Positions 29,018-38,106 of a stretch of 64,000 nt of DNA are shown here, piece by piece (position 1 is the stretch's first letter; each line of letters begins with the position of its first letter). The DNA lies in the NCBI RefSeq assembly GCF_000503055.1, contig NZ_AYVY01000002.1, forward strand, positions 297,379 through 361,378, given 5' to 3'. The position numbers and the translations under genes were made by a program. Source of the stretch: Mesorhizobium sp. LSHC420B00 (GTDB lineage Bacteria; Pseudomonadota; Alphaproteobacteria; Rhizobiales; Rhizobiaceae). The notes beneath the pieces are model-generated. The model saw only the letters and a program-made list of their open reading frames with translations. It did not search any database and was not told the origin of the DNA.

Positions 29018-29571
29018 AGATCCGTCAGGAATTTCGCGAACGTCATCGACCCTTCGGGCCAGGGGCCAAAGCCGGAATCCGCGTTGAGATGGCCGGCATC
29101 GCCGGCGTCGATGAACAGCGAGCCCCAAGCCGCGGCAATGTCCTCGGCGACGCCGAAGGCGCAGAACGGGTCGTTGCGGCTGGCGATCACCACCGACGGA
29201 AACGGCAGCGGGTCACGCGGATAGGGACCGAAGGTCATCAGGTGCCTCGGCTTTATCTTTGGATTGGCGACATCGGGCGGCGCCACGAAAAAAGCGCCGG
29301 CGACCGGCCGCTCGAACCGAGACAAGGCCTGGATGACCGCGGCGACGCCAAGCGAATGGGCGACGATGACGACCGGCCGCTCGGCCTCGTTAACCGCCTT
29401 GGCGACACCGGCCGTCCAATCCTCGCGCACCGGCTTCGACCATTCCGCCTGTTCGACGCGGCGCGCTGTCGATAGTTTCGACTGCCAGCGGCTCTGCCAA
29501 TGATCGGGGCCGGAATTGGTGTAGCCCGGCACGATGAGAATATCTGCTTCCCTGACTTTCATGGCGCGCAT
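29014..29571 (-). CDS. RBBP9/YdeN-type serine hydrolase (paralogue 1)
   Basis: Small alpha/beta hydrolase of about 185 aa: LIVPGYTNSGPDHWQSRW, nucleophile elbow AHSLGV, Asp in SRNDPFC and His in GDAGHLNADSG. The same features occur in the paralogue at 30648-31220. Two nearby Met codons (29571, 29562) could start it; the 29571 start gives MRAMKVREAD. No substrate known; RBBP9-like proteins in bacteria are uncharacterised esterases. Confidence 0.82.
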   Translation of the reverse strand: MRAMKVREADILIVPGYTNSGPDHWQSRWQSKLSTARRVEQAEWSKPVREDWTAGVAKAVNEAERPVVIVAHSLGVAAVIQALSRFERPVAGAFFVAPPDVANPKIKPRHLMTFGPYPRDPLPFPSVVIASRNDPFCAFGVAEDIAAAWGSLFIDAGDAGHLNADSGFGPWPEGSMTFAKFLTDL

Positions 29572-29833
29572 GTAGCGAGAGGCGCTGTCGGGTGCAACCG
29601 GGTATAAACTCAACAGCGACACGCAAACGGCCTCTCACGAGCCCGGTTCTGCTCGCTATTGTGAACACCATGTTCGCTTCTTGCGCTCTTGTGTGAACGA
29701 TCGCGATCGACGATCTGTCGCCAGGAAAGAATGGCTGTTCCGAGATTTTGGCACGGACACGGCGTAGAATGATTGATGGCGCCGGGTTCCTCTGTTGGAA
29801 GCTTGTCGAGCGCCGCCTGAACGGAGCACTTTG

Positions 29834-30646
29834 ATGAGCGAACTGCCTTTTGCCGCGACGACCCCGGTCAGCGTTGCCCGCGTCGGCTTGCGGGCGCGCC
29901 ATGCAGAAAATCTCGCTGCCTACTATCGCAAAGTCGTCGGTTTGCAGGAACTGAGCCGCTCCGGCGGCACGATCACGCTCGGCGCAGTCAATCGTCCTTT
30001 GCTCGACATCGAAGCGGATCCGGCTGCGAAACCGGATGACCCGCGCAGCGCCGGTCTTTTCCACACCGCCTTCCTACTACCCAGTCGGGCCGATCTCGGC
30101 CGCTGGATCAATCACGCCATCGCCGGCAAGATTGGCATCGAGGGCGCGTCCGATCATCTGGTCAGCGAGGCGCTTTATCTGACCGACCCGGAAGGCAACG
30201 GCATCGAGATCTATGCCGACCGCCGTCCGCAGGACTGGAAATGGAACGGCGACAAGATCGCGATGGCGACGGAGCGGCTGAACATCCCTTCGGTGGTTGC
30301 CGAAGTGCCGGCCGGCGACACCGGCTGGCAGGGCGCGCCGGAAAACAGCATTATCGGCCACGTCCATTTGCGGGTCGGCAGGCCGGAAGAAGCCGAAGCA
30401 TGGTGGCACCAGGAGTTCGGTTTCGACACGGTGGCAAAATATGGTGGCGCGGCGGTGTTCCTGTCGTCCGGCGGCTATCATCACCACATTGGCGCAAATG
30501 CGTGGCAGAGCCCGGGTGCCGGTCGCCGAGATCCCTCCCGCTCCGGCCTGGCCTGGGTCGAGATGCGTTCGGACAATGCCGCGAGCGACACTACCCGCGA
30601 GGATCCGTGGGGCACAGTGATAAGGACGGTTCCCGGTAAGGCGTAG
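29834..30646 (+). CDS. VOC/glyoxalase superfamily protein (CatE-like)
   Basis: Two tandem vicinal-oxygen-chelate domains (about 15-125 and 165-262) in 270 aa, the arrangement of catechol 2,3-dioxygenase-like CatE proteins. Candidate metal ligands are His in LFHTAF near 76, His in GHVHLRVG near 176 and Glu in WVEMRSDN. Start at 29834 after GGAG. Flanked on both sides by paralogous RBBP9-type hydrolases on the opposite strand. The 29572-29833 gap upstream holds no recognisable feature. Confidence 0.85.
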   Translation: MSELPFAATTPVSVARVGLRARHAENLAAYYRKVVGLQELSRSGGTITLGAVNRPLLDIEADPAAKPDDPRSAGLFHTAFLLPSRADLGRWINHAIAGKIGIEGASDHLVSEALYLTDPEGNGIEIYADRRPQDWKWNGDKIAMATERLNIPSVVAEVPAGDTGWQGAPENSIIGHVHLRVGRPEEAEAWWHQEFGFDTVAKYGGAAVFLSSGGYHHHIGANAWQSPGAGRRDPSRSGLAWVEMRSDNAASDTTREDPWGTVIRTVPGKA

Positions 30647-30647
30647 G

Positions 30648-31220
30648 CTAGAGGTTAGCCTTCTCGAGTAAGCGTCCTAGCATCAGCAGGCCCGCTGGCC
30701 ATACGCCCAGGCGGGCCTCGTTTCCCATATGGCCGAGATCGCCGGCATCGGCGATATCCGCGCCCCAGGCTGCGGCAAAAGCGGTCGCCTTGTCGAAGGT
30801 GACGCGCGGGTCGCTGCGGCTCGCCACCACCAATGCCGGGAAGGGCAGGCGCTTCAGCGGCATCGGCGCGAACGGGCGCACCGCGTCGAATGAGGGATCG
30901 GTATCCTCGACATTGGTCGCGGCGACCAGGAACGCCGCCGCGACCTTGTCGAGCTGGCTTTGACTGGCCCCGGAAGCCCACTTCACCGCCGTCGCCACTG
31001 CCAGCGAATGTGCAAGCAGCACGATGCGGCGCGGTGCGGCGGCCACCGCAGCATCCACCTGGCCGATCCAGTCTTCAGGCTTCGGCCGGTCCCACTCTGC
31101 CTGCAGCACGCGGCTCGAATTGGGGAGCACCCTGCACCAATGCGACATCCAATGATCCGGTCCGGAATTGCCGCGGCCGGGCAGGGCAAGAAAATCGAAA
31201 TCTCCGGCCGCCGAAATCAT
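30648..31220 (-). CDS. RBBP9/YdeN-type serine hydrolase (paralogue 2)
   Basis: Protein of 190 aa with FLALPGRGNSGPDHWMSHW, AHSLAV elbow, SRSDPRVTF and GDLGHMGNEA, the same layout as the hydrolase at 29014-29571. The ATG overlaps the purB stop by one base (31218-31222), so it is likely translated from the purB transcript. Substrate unknown. Confidence 0.83.
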   Translation of the reverse strand: MISAAGDFDFLALPGRGNSGPDHWMSHWCRVLPNSSRVLQAEWDRPKPEDWIGQVDAAVAAAPRRIVLLAHSLAVATAVKWASGASQSQLDKVAAAFLVAATNVEDTDPSFDAVRPFAPMPLKRLPFPALVVASRSDPRVTFDKATAFAAAWGADIADAGDLGHMGNEARLGVWPAGLLMLGRLLEKANL

Positions 31221-32527
31221 CAGGCTTCTCCGAACACTCGGCTGAAGATCGTGTCGACATGCTTGGTATGATAGCCCAAGTCGAATTTCTCGCGGATCTC
31301 GGCCTCAGGCAGGGCTGCAACAACGTCCTTGTCGGCCAAAAGTTCCTCAAGGAAATCAGCGCCTTGCTCCCACACCTTCATGGCATTGCGCTGCACCAGC
31401 CGGTAGGCTTCCTCACGCGAAATGCCGGCTTGCGTCAGCGCCAGCAGCACGCGCTGCGAATGCACGAGGCCGCGGAACTTGTTCATGTTCTTCAGCATGT
31501 TGTCGGGGTAGACCAGCAGTTTGTCGATGACGCTGGTCAGCCGTGACAGCGCGAAATCGAGCGTCACCGTCGCGTCGGGCCCGATCATGCGCTCGACCGA
31601 CGAGTGCGAGATGTCGCGCTCGTGCCACAGCGCCACATTCTCCATTGCCGGCAGCGCGAAGGAGCGCACCATGCGAGCAAGGCCGGTGAGGTTCTCGGTC
31701 AGCACCGGGTTGCGCTTGTGCGGCATCGCCGACGAGCCCTTTTGTCCGGGCGAAAAATACTCCTCCGCCTCCAGTACCTCGGTGCGCTGCAGATGGCGCA
31801 TCTCGATCGCCAGCCGCTCGATCGACGAGGCGATGACGCCGAGCGTGGCGAAGAACATCGCATGGCGGTCGCGCGGGATCACCTGCGTCGACACCGGCTC
31901 GGGCTTCAGCCCAAGTTTCTTGGCCACGTACTCTTCGACATAGGGGTCGATATTGGCGAAGGTGCCGACCGCACCCGAGATGGCGCAGGTGGCGATGTCC
32001 TCGCGTGCGTGCACCAGCCTCTCGCGGCAGCGCGAGAATTCGGCATAGGCCTGCGCCAGCTTGACGCCGAAAGTGGTCGGCTCGGCATGGATGCCGTGGC
32101 TGCGGCCGATGGTAATCGTATCCTTGTGCTCGAAGGCGCGGCGCTTGAGCGCCGCAAGCAGCCCGTCAATGTCGGCCAGGAGGATGTCGCTGGCCCGGGT
32201 GAGCTGCACGGCAAAACAGGTGTCGAGAACGTCGGAGGATGTCATGCCCTGATGGATGAAGCGGGCATCCGGCCCGACGAATTCGGCAAGATGGGTGAGA
32301 AAGGCGATGACGTCGTGCTTGGTGACGCGTTCGATCTCGTCGATGGCTTCGACATCGAATTTCGCCGCCCCGCCTTTCTCCCAAATGGTCTTGGCGGCCT
32401 CCTTCGGGATGACGCCGAGCTCGGCCAATGCGTCGCAGGCGTAGGCCTCGATCTCGAACCAGATGCGGAACCGGGTTTCGGGCGACCAGATGGCCACCAT
32501 TTCCGGCCGGGAGTAGCGAGGGATCAT
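31220..32527 (-). CDS. purB: Adenylosuccinate lyase
   Basis: Releases fumarate from SAICAR and from adenylosuccinate, two steps of purine synthesis. The 435-aa protein has the superfamily signature GSSAMPHKRNP with the catalytic Ser loop, plus TSSDVLDT and SHGIHAEPTTFG. Start at 32527 (MIPRYSRPEMV). It heads the purine locus; purC lies about 3.7 kb downstream on the same strand. Confidence 0.98.
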   Translation of the reverse strand: MIPRYSRPEMVAIWSPETRFRIWFEIEAYACDALAELGVIPKEAAKTIWEKGGAAKFDVEAIDEIERVTKHDVIAFLTHLAEFVGPDARFIHQGMTSSDVLDTCFAVQLTRASDILLADIDGLLAALKRRAFEHKDTITIGRSHGIHAEPTTFGVKLAQAYAEFSRCRERLVHAREDIATCAISGAVGTFANIDPYVEEYVAKKLGLKPEPVSTQVIPRDRHAMFFATLGVIASSIERLAIEMRHLQRTEVLEAEEYFSPGQKGSSAMPHKRNPVLTENLTGLARMVRSFALPAMENVALWHERDISHSSVERMIGPDATVTLDFALSRLTSVIDKLLVYPDNMLKNMNKFRGLVHSQRVLLALTQAGISREEAYRLVQRNAMKVWEQGADFLEELLADKDVVAALPEAEIREKFDLGYHTKHVDTIFSRVFGEA

Positions 32528-32586
32528 CAGTCGGTCCTGACTTGCAAGAGCATTTGCCCGCGTCCTAACAGAGGCAAGCAAAATGC

Positions 32587-33087
32587 TCAACGTTGCTGGC
32601 GCGCAAACCAGACACTGGCGACAGCCAGCGCAATGAAACCGAGCGGAAAATACAGCCGGATGCCGAGGACGACGAACTGGTAGAGCGCCGTCAACATCGT
32701 GAACACGAACTGGAAAACCCAGGTGATGGTGAGCGCGGGCGCATGCCATTGGACATAGTAGGAGCGGTATTGCAGCCCAAAGAGGCCGCCGGTGAAGGCG
32801 ATAGTCACGGTGAGAAGGCAGACGAAGGCGGCAGCGAGGGCGATCTCCCAGTTGCGTCCGAGGGAGACGAGTCGCGCCAGAAACAGCCCAACCGGGAAGG
32901 CCAGCGCGCCGCCGGCAGCATAAAGCAGCGAGACGAAGCGGACCTTCGCCGGGGTCTCCCAATCGTACAGCTGCAGATTGAGCAGCGCGCTGGCGCCCAT
33001 CGCCATGGCCCACAACAAGGCACCGACAAAAGCGGTGCGCAGCGGCGGCAAGGAGCGGCGGAGACGGCGCAGAGCGCGATAGCGCAT
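32587..33087 (-). CDS. Conserved membrane protein of unknown function
   Basis: About 166 aa with four predicted helices (around 17-38, 50-70, 79-100, 116-160 as a long pair). Basic N-terminus (RYRALRRLRRS) suggests a cytoplasmic start. Could also begin at 33102 (MTFPAMRYRA), overlapping the DUF2259 stop at 33099. No family recognised. Confidence 0.65.
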   Translation of the reverse strand: MRYRALRRLRRSLPPLRTAFVGALLWAMAMGASALLNLQLYDWETPAKVRFVSLLYAAGGALAFPVGLFLARLVSLGRNWEIALAAAFVCLLTVTIAFTGGLFGLQYRSYYVQWHAPALTITWVFQFVFTMLTALYQFVVLGIRLYFPLGFIALAVASVWFARQQR

Positions 33088-33098
33088 GGCGGGGAACG

Positions 33099-33824
33099 TC
33101 ACAGGCGACCGGTTACCGCGATCCAGCGATAGTCCGGCCCTTCGAAGCCGTATTGGCGCACCGCGATCAGCACGGCATAGGCGCCGAGGCTATCCAGTGA
33201 AAATGTCTGGACCGCGCCGATCTGGTGCCCATTCGGACAGCCGCGGCTTTGCGGGATTGATTTGTCCTCGTGAATAATCCTCGTCTGGCCGCCGTCCTTC
33301 GCCTCGATGCGCAGCAGGCGAAAGCCGTTGATCTCGCCCTGGCTCTGGCAGCGTTCGGTGTCATTCATGCCGATCTGGTCGAGCCGGAACTCGAGCGGAT
33401 CGTCGACCGGCGAAAAGATCGGGCGCGGATTGACCACCATGCGGAAGGGATCGGCAGAAAGCTCGGTCACCGGGTTGAAGCCGGCGGTGATGCCGCGATT
33501 TGCCGTGAGTTCCGCCTGACTGACGATCGCTTCGCCCTTTTGCCGAGCCTGCAGCCGCGCTGCGTCCACCATGGCATTCTCGTCTTCGAGCCGGACTCGG
33601 ATCGGCGATCCCTTGAGAAAACTGTCGTCGGCCGTGTCGATGTAATAGCGGTTGGCATACGGGAATCCCGATCCGTCCTGGACGCCATATTCTTCGAAGG
33701 CGAAGATGCCGCGGTCACGGCTGAAGCCGAGGATCTCAAGCTCGGCGACATCGCCTGCGTAGGCAGCGACCGAAGTTGCAAGCTGGGCGAACAGGCAGAC
33801 GGCAAACAGGGCAAGATTTCGCAT
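33099..33824 (-). CDS. DUF2259 family predicted secreted protein
   Basis: Signal peptide of 23 residues (cleavage after AYA-GD), then a 218-residue periplasmic domain: AELEILGFSRDRGIFAFEEYGVQDGSGFPYA and later RQYGFEGPDYRWIAVTG, both typical of DUF2259. Role unknown. Overlaps or abuts the membrane protein gene downstream, suggesting a joint envelope function. Confidence 0.82.
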   Translation of the reverse strand: MRNLALFAVCLFAQLATSVAAYAGDVAELEILGFSRDRGIFAFEEYGVQDGSGFPYANRYYIDTADDSFLKGSPIRVRLEDENAMVDAARLQARQKGEAIVSQAELTANRGITAGFNPVTELSADPFRMVVNPRPIFSPVDDPLEFRLDQIGMNDTERCQSQGEINGFRLLRIEAKDGGQTRIIHEDKSIPQSRGCPNGHQIGAVQTFSLDSLGAYAVLIAVRQYGFEGPDYRWIAVTGRL

Positions 33825-33954
33825 GGGGCTTTCCGTTCAGGCAGTCGACGTCGTTAAATTCCCTATCACGATGCTGTCAAAAGATCGTGCTAACTGAAAC
33901 ACGAAGTCGATGCATCCAATCCGGCTGTCGTTTGTTATTGTCGGCAGCTTCACC

Positions 33955-34051
33955 GCATCGTGCCTTCCGAAAATCAGAATCGATTTTCGGAAGGGCACGA
34001 TGCATTGATTCAAAATGTTTAGAGCATCCTTTGCGCGTCCAAAGGACGCGC
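33955..34051. repeat. Intergenic palindromic repeats upstream of the DUF2171 gene
   Basis: A long imperfect palindrome joins 33955-33975 (GCATCGTGCC, TTCCGAAAATC) with 33982-34003 (GATTTTCGGAA, GGGCACGATGC) over a 6-nt loop. It is followed by GCGCGTCC (34033-34040) paired with GGACGCGC (34044-34051) over AAA. A shorter relative, GATTCCGAAATCGATTTC, is at about 13726-13743. Looks like a dispersed rhizobial intergenic element. It fills the gap between the DUF2259 and DUF2171 genes. Confidence 0.65.
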
Positions 34052-34072
34052 GGCGCCCTAAGGGAGACCCCC

Positions 34073-34327
34073 ATGACCGATGCAGCCAAGATCCGCGAAC
34101 GTATGGAAGTGATCGGCGCCGACGGCGTCCATGTCGGCACCGTCGACAAGATCGACGGGGATCGCATCAAGCTGACCAAGCGCGACAGCGGCGAGGGCGC
34201 TCACAGGGGCCATCACCACTTCATTCCTCTCAGCCTCGTCGCCGAGGTCGAGGGCCAGAAGGTGCGCCTGTCGGCAAACTCGGATGTTGCGGTCACGTTC
34301 GAGGAAGAAAAATCCGACCCCACCTGA
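34073..34327 (+). CDS. DUF2171 domain protein, 84 aa
   Basis: Begins MTDAAKIRERMEVIGADGVHVG and continues with VDKIDGDRIKLTKRDS and HHHFIPLSLV, the PRC-barrel-like DUF2171 pattern. Likely cytosolic; role unknown. AGGGAG before the ATG. Preceded by the palindromic repeat region. Confidence 0.85.
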   Translation: MTDAAKIRERMEVIGADGVHVGTVDKIDGDRIKLTKRDSGEGAHRGHHHFIPLSLVAEVEGQKVRLSANSDVAVTFEEEKSDPT

Positions 34328-34373
34328 TCATAGTCCAGTCTGACTACTGCTCACCGAATGAGCGTCGGCGCGT

Positions 34374-35393
34374 TCAGCGCGACGACCAGACCGGGAAGAG
34401 ATCGCCCTCGGCCGGCGTCGCGGCAAAGACGCCGCGGCTGATGGCGCGCGCCATCGTCGCGCCGGCAGCTGCGTAGAGATCGATTGCATCGTTGGGCCCG
34501 AGCTCGATGCCGCTCTTGCCCGTTGCCAGCGCGAAGACCAGATCGCCGTCGGCGGGCGTGTGCGTCGGCCAAATGGCACGGACAAAGCCGTCATGCGCTG
34601 ATATCGCCAGGCGTTTGGCGGCGGCCTTGGTGAGGACCGCATCAGTGGCGATCACGGCGATGGTCGTGTTGGCGCCGGTTTCCGCCTGCTCTGCGGCATG
34701 CTTGTCACGGAACTTCAGCAGGATCTTTCTGGCACCGTCAGGCATCGGGTGGGGATAGCCTAAGCCGCCGAACTCGTCGCCGATCTCGAACGGTGCCGCC
34801 CAGAAATGGCGGCTCCCGGCGACCGTCACCGAGCCGGTCGGGTTGACGGCGGCGAGCGCGCCGATGGTGACGCCGCTGTCCAGCATTGTCGAGGCCGAGC
34901 CGAGCCCGCCCTTCAGACCGGAGCTCAGCGCGCCGGCACCCGCGCCGGCGGTGCCGAGCGCAAAGTCTATCGCGGCGGCTTGCGCGGCTTCGTAGCCGAG
35001 GTCGCGGTAAGGCGGATACCGGCCCCAATCCTTGTCGCCGCCATTGCGCAGGTCGAACAGGATCGCCGCCGGCACGATCGGCACGCGAAAGCCGCCGACC
35101 TCGACGCCCATGCCTCTTTCGCGCAATGCCGCCTGTACCCCCGACGCGGCGTCGAGGCCAAAGGCCGAACCGCCCGAAAGCACCACGGCGTGGATGGCAT
35201 GGATTGAATTGTGCGGCTCGAGCAGGTCGGTTTCGCGGGTGCCCGGCGCACCGCCCAGGATTTGCACGCCGGCCACGGCCGGTTCGTCGCAGATGACGGT
35301 GGTCACACCGGATTTCAGCTTGGCATTCGCCGCATTGCCAACCCGCAAGCCGGCAACGTCGGTGATGAGATTGCGCGGACCGGTATGGAACAT
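34374..35393 (-). CDS. P1/S58 family autoprocessing hydrolase (NylC/DmpA-like)
   Basis: N-terminal-nucleophile amidohydrolase of 339 aa. The cleavage-site motif is ANTTIAVIATDA with Asn242-Thr243, as in NylC (6-aminohexanoate-oligomer hydrolase), where self-cleavage exposes the Thr nucleophile. Other family stretches are NLITDVAGLRVGNA and VVLSGGSAFGLDAASG. Known relatives cleave beta-aminopeptides, D-amino acid esters or nylon oligomers. The start overlaps the stop of the binding-protein gene as TAATG, so both are translated together. Confidence 0.87.
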   Translation of the reverse strand: MFHTGPRNLITDVAGLRVGNAANAKLKSGVTTVICDEPAVAGVQILGGAPGTRETDLLEPHNSIHAIHAVVLSGGSAFGLDAASGVQAALRERGMGVEVGGFRVPIVPAAILFDLRNGGDKDWGRYPPYRDLGYEAAQAAAIDFALGTAGAGAGALSSGLKGGLGSASTMLDSGVTIGALAAVNPTGSVTVAGSRHFWAAPFEIGDEFGGLGYPHPMPDGARKILLKFRDKHAAEQAETGANTTIAVIATDAVLTKAAAKRLAISAHDGFVRAIWPTHTPADGDLVFALATGKSGIELGPNDAIDLYAAAGATMARAISRGVFAATPAEGDLFPVWSSR

Positions 35394-36466
35394 TATTGGC
35401 TCTCCGCCCGCACGAAACGGCCGCCGTCGAAACGGTAGGCACGATAAGGATTTTGCGTCAGGTCGCCTTTCTCGTCAAAGCGGATCGGCCCGATCGCCGT
35501 AGTGAAGTCATGTCCAGTAAGCAGGTCAGCCAGGCTTTTGCCGGAGGTTTCGGAAGCCGCAAAGGCCTCGCGGGCGATCTCGACCGCGGCATAGGCGGGA
35601 AGCGTATAACCATCCGGCACGATGTTTTGTGCGACAAAGCTTTGCAGCACCTTGGGGTCGGCGACGTCAACCCATTCGGGCGGCGCGATCATTAGCGTGC
35701 CGACGGCGTAAGGCACGTCGCCGAGCGGCGCGCGCAGCGCTTCACCGCCGGCAAACACCATGCCGGTATCGAGCTGGCCGGCGTCGCGGCCCATAATGGC
35801 GACATCATCGCCGTCACCACCGGCAAAGACATGCGTTGCGCCGGCTTTCTTCAGTCGGCCGATCAGGCCGATCTGGTTGTCGAGCTGCGGCCGGAACGTG
35901 TCGACGAACACTGGCTTCAATGCCGCCTGCTCGGCGGCAGACCGAAACGTCTCGGCCATTTCGCGGCCATAGATCGTGCCATCGTCGACGATAGCGAACA
36001 GCTCGTTCTGCCATAGGCGGGTGAGGGTGGCGGCGACGGCATTGCGCTCGTCGTCGCCGCGCGGCCCGAGACGATAGATCGGCCATCCCGTCTTGGCGCG
36101 CCGGTCGGTCAGGCTTTCCGTGCGCACGCCGACGGTGATCACCGGGATGTCGGCATCCTTGAGGATCGGCAGAGCCGCCTCGATTGCGTCGGTGCACAGA
36201 AAACCGATGACGACCTTGACCTTGGCCGCGGCGAATTCCCGCGCGGCGGCAACGCCGCCAGCGGCCGTGCAGGCGTCATCGATCGTCCTGATCTCGGTAT
36301 CACTCGCTTCAGCCGCCATTGTCGCGCCTGCCTCGATCTGCTTGCCGAGGATCGCCGACGGCCCCGACAAAGGCGCCGCGACACCGATCAGCAGCGTCTC
36401 GGCACTCGCACTACCGGCGAGCGAGAGCCAGGCCAGCACCGCTATCGTGGTTGTCCAAGGTCGCAT
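35393..36466 (-). CDS. Periplasmic amino-acid-type ABC substrate-binding protein (LivK-like)
   Basis: Signal peptide MRPWTTTIAVLAWLSLAGSASA, then a type I periplasmic-binding fold: IGVAAPLSGPSAILGKQIEAG, an IDDACTAAGG loop, IGFLCTDAIEAALPIL and RLGPRGDDERNAV. Total 357 aa. No permease or ATPase gene is nearby, so it is an orphan binding protein or works with a distant transporter. Coupled to the NylC/DmpA-like hydrolase. Confidence 0.85.
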   Translation of the reverse strand: MRPWTTTIAVLAWLSLAGSASAETLLIGVAAPLSGPSAILGKQIEAGATMAAEASDTEIRTIDDACTAAGGVAAAREFAAAKVKVVIGFLCTDAIEAALPILKDADIPVITVGVRTESLTDRRAKTGWPIYRLGPRGDDERNAVAATLTRLWQNELFAIVDDGTIYGREMAETFRSAAEQAALKPVFVDTFRPQLDNQIGLIGRLKKAGATHVFAGGDGDDVAIMGRDAGQLDTGMVFAGGEALRAPLGDVPYAVGTLMIAPPEWVDVADPKVLQSFVAQNIVPDGYTLPAYAAVEIAREAFAASETSGKSLADLLTGHDFTTAIGPIRFDEKGDLTQNPYRAYRFDGGRFVRAESQ

Positions 36467-36586
36467 GCGAGCGAAGAATTCCTCCGCGCCGGTCGCGTGT
36501 TTTGCCGGCGCCAATGCCGTCAAGACCTAAAGGCTGGCCAGCTTTGGCGCAACACGCGAATTCGGGATATAGCTCAAGCACTTCGC

Positions 36587-36615
36587 TTGTGGCATGCAAT
36601 ATGCGGTCATATATA
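36587..36615 (+). promoter_or_regulatory. Predicted promoter of the flavin reductase gene
   Basis: TTGTGG (36587-36592), 17-nt spacer and TATATA (36610-36615), with the GTG start 32 nt downstream. It lies in the 180-bp gap divergent from the binding-protein gene. Confidence 0.5.
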
Positions 36616-36646
36616 ACGGCTGGTTCTGACTAACGGAAAATCATCG

Positions 36647-37141
36647 GTGCTGAAGAAGAATGAAATCGGGCCGCAGGCCTACCGCGACGCTATGGCCCAT
36701 TTTGCCGGCCATGTGCATGTGGTCACCACTGATGGCCCGGCGGGCAAGCGTGGCGCGACGGTGATCGCGGCCTGCTCGGTGTCGGACACGCCGCCGACCA
36801 TCCTGGTCTGCCTCAATCGTGAAAATCCCAAGAACGAGCCGTTTGTGAAAAACGGCAAATTTGCCCTGAACACGCTGGCTTCGGATCAGGAGCCGCTATC
36901 GATCGGCTTTTCCGGCATCACCGGCCTGCCGGTCGAGGAGCGTTTCGCATTGGCCGAATGGGACGTCATCTCGACCGGTGCGCCGACGTTGAAGGGCGCG
37001 CTTGCCGTCTTCGACTGCGAGCTGATCGACACCAAGGATTTGGCCACTCATCGTGTGCTTTTTGGCAAGGTGACAGGCCTGCGCACCGGCGATAATTTGC
37101 GGCCGCTGATCTATCACGACCGCAGCTACCACGCTCTGTAG
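36647..37141 (+). CDS. Flavin reductase family protein
   Basis: Flavin reductase-like split barrel of 164 aa: YRDAMAHFAGHVHVVTTDGPAG, TVIAACSVSDTPPTILVCLN and the C-terminal PLIYHDRSYHAL, where the last part closes over the flavin. Such proteins supply FMNH2 to two-component monooxygenases; no oxygenase gene is adjacent. Start is GTG at 36647 with no upstream ATG in frame. Confidence 0.87.
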   Translation: MLKKNEIGPQAYRDAMAHFAGHVHVVTTDGPAGKRGATVIAACSVSDTPPTILVCLNRENPKNEPFVKNGKFALNTLASDQEPLSIGFSGITGLPVEERFALAEWDVISTGAPTLKGALAVFDCELIDTKDLATHRVLFGKVTGLRTGDNLRPLIYHDRSYHAL

Positions 37142-37172
37142 AGGCTTTGATGGCCGCGTCCATGGAGATCAA

Positions 37173-38102
37173 ATGACCGAGCTGAAATCGCGCCCCGTGC
37201 CGCGGACCATCGACGAGACGCTCGATCTGTTGACCAGTGCGGATTATGTGGCGGACCGGTCGCTGGCGACTGTGCTGTTTTTGTCGCTGCGCATGAAGCG
37301 TCCGCTGTTCCTTGAGGGTGAGGCGGGCGTCGGCAAGACCGAGATCGCCAAGGTGCTGGCCGAGGCCCTTGGCCGTAGGCTGATCCGCCTGCAATGCTAT
37401 GAAGGGCTCGATGTCTCGTCTGCCGTCTACGAGTGGAACTACGCCGCGCAGATGATCGAAATCCGCATGGAGGAGGCGGCCGGCAAGGTTGACCGCTCCG
37501 ACATGGAACGCAACGTCTTTTCCGAAAAGTATCTGATCCGCCGCCCGGTGCTCGATGCGCTGACTGGCAAGGCGGGCGCCGCACCGGTGTTCCTGATCGA
37601 CGAACTCGACCGCACCGACGAGGCCTTCGAGGCATTCCTGCTCGAAATCCTTTCCGATTTCCAGGTGACGGTGCCCGAACTCGGCACCATCAAGGCGGAG
37701 GAGCCGCCGATCGTCATCATCACCACCAACCGCACGCGCGAAATCCACGACGCGCTGAAGCGGCGCTGCCTTTATCACTGGGTCGATTATCCCAATGCCG
37801 AGCGCGAGCTTGAGATCGTCCGCCGAAAGGTGCCGCAGGCCAACAGCCGGCTTTCGGCCGAGGTCGTTTCATTCATCCAGAAGCTGCGTCAGATCGAGCT
37901 GTTCAAGGTGCCCGGCGTCGCCGAGACCATTGACTGGGCCGGCGCGCTGACCGAACTCGACAAGGTGGCGTTGGACCCTGAGACGGTTTCCGACACGATT
38001 GGCGTGCTGCTGAAATACCAGGACGATATTGCCCGCATCGGTGAGGGCGAAGGCCGGCGCATCCTCAACGAGGTCAAGGCCGAGCTGTCGGCGGCGGAGT
38101 AG
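37173..38102 (+). CDS. MoxR-type AAA+ ATPase (CoxD-like)
   Basis: AAA+ chaperone-like ATPase of 309 aa: Walker A GEAGVGKT at 49-56, Walker B VFLIDELDR, sensor IIITTNRTRE and a C-terminal lid. Working with VWA-domain proteins, MoxR ATPases mature metal enzymes; in the CO dehydrogenase cluster CoxD helps build the Mo-Cu site. First gene of a five-gene unit (37173-42033); the gap to the next is 4 bp. Confidence 0.9.
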   Translation: MTELKSRPVPRTIDETLDLLTSADYVADRSLATVLFLSLRMKRPLFLEGEAGVGKTEIAKVLAEALGRRLIRLQCYEGLDVSSAVYEWNYAAQMIEIRMEEAAGKVDRSDMERNVFSEKYLIRRPVLDALTGKAGAAPVFLIDELDRTDEAFEAFLLEILSDFQVTVPELGTIKAEEPPIVIITTNRTREIHDALKRRCLYHWVDYPNAERELEIVRRKVPQANSRLSAEVVSFIQKLRQIELFKVPGVAETIDWAGALTELDKVALDPETVSDTIGVLLKYQDDIARIGEGEGRRILNEVKAELSAAE

Positions 38103-38106
38103 GGCG

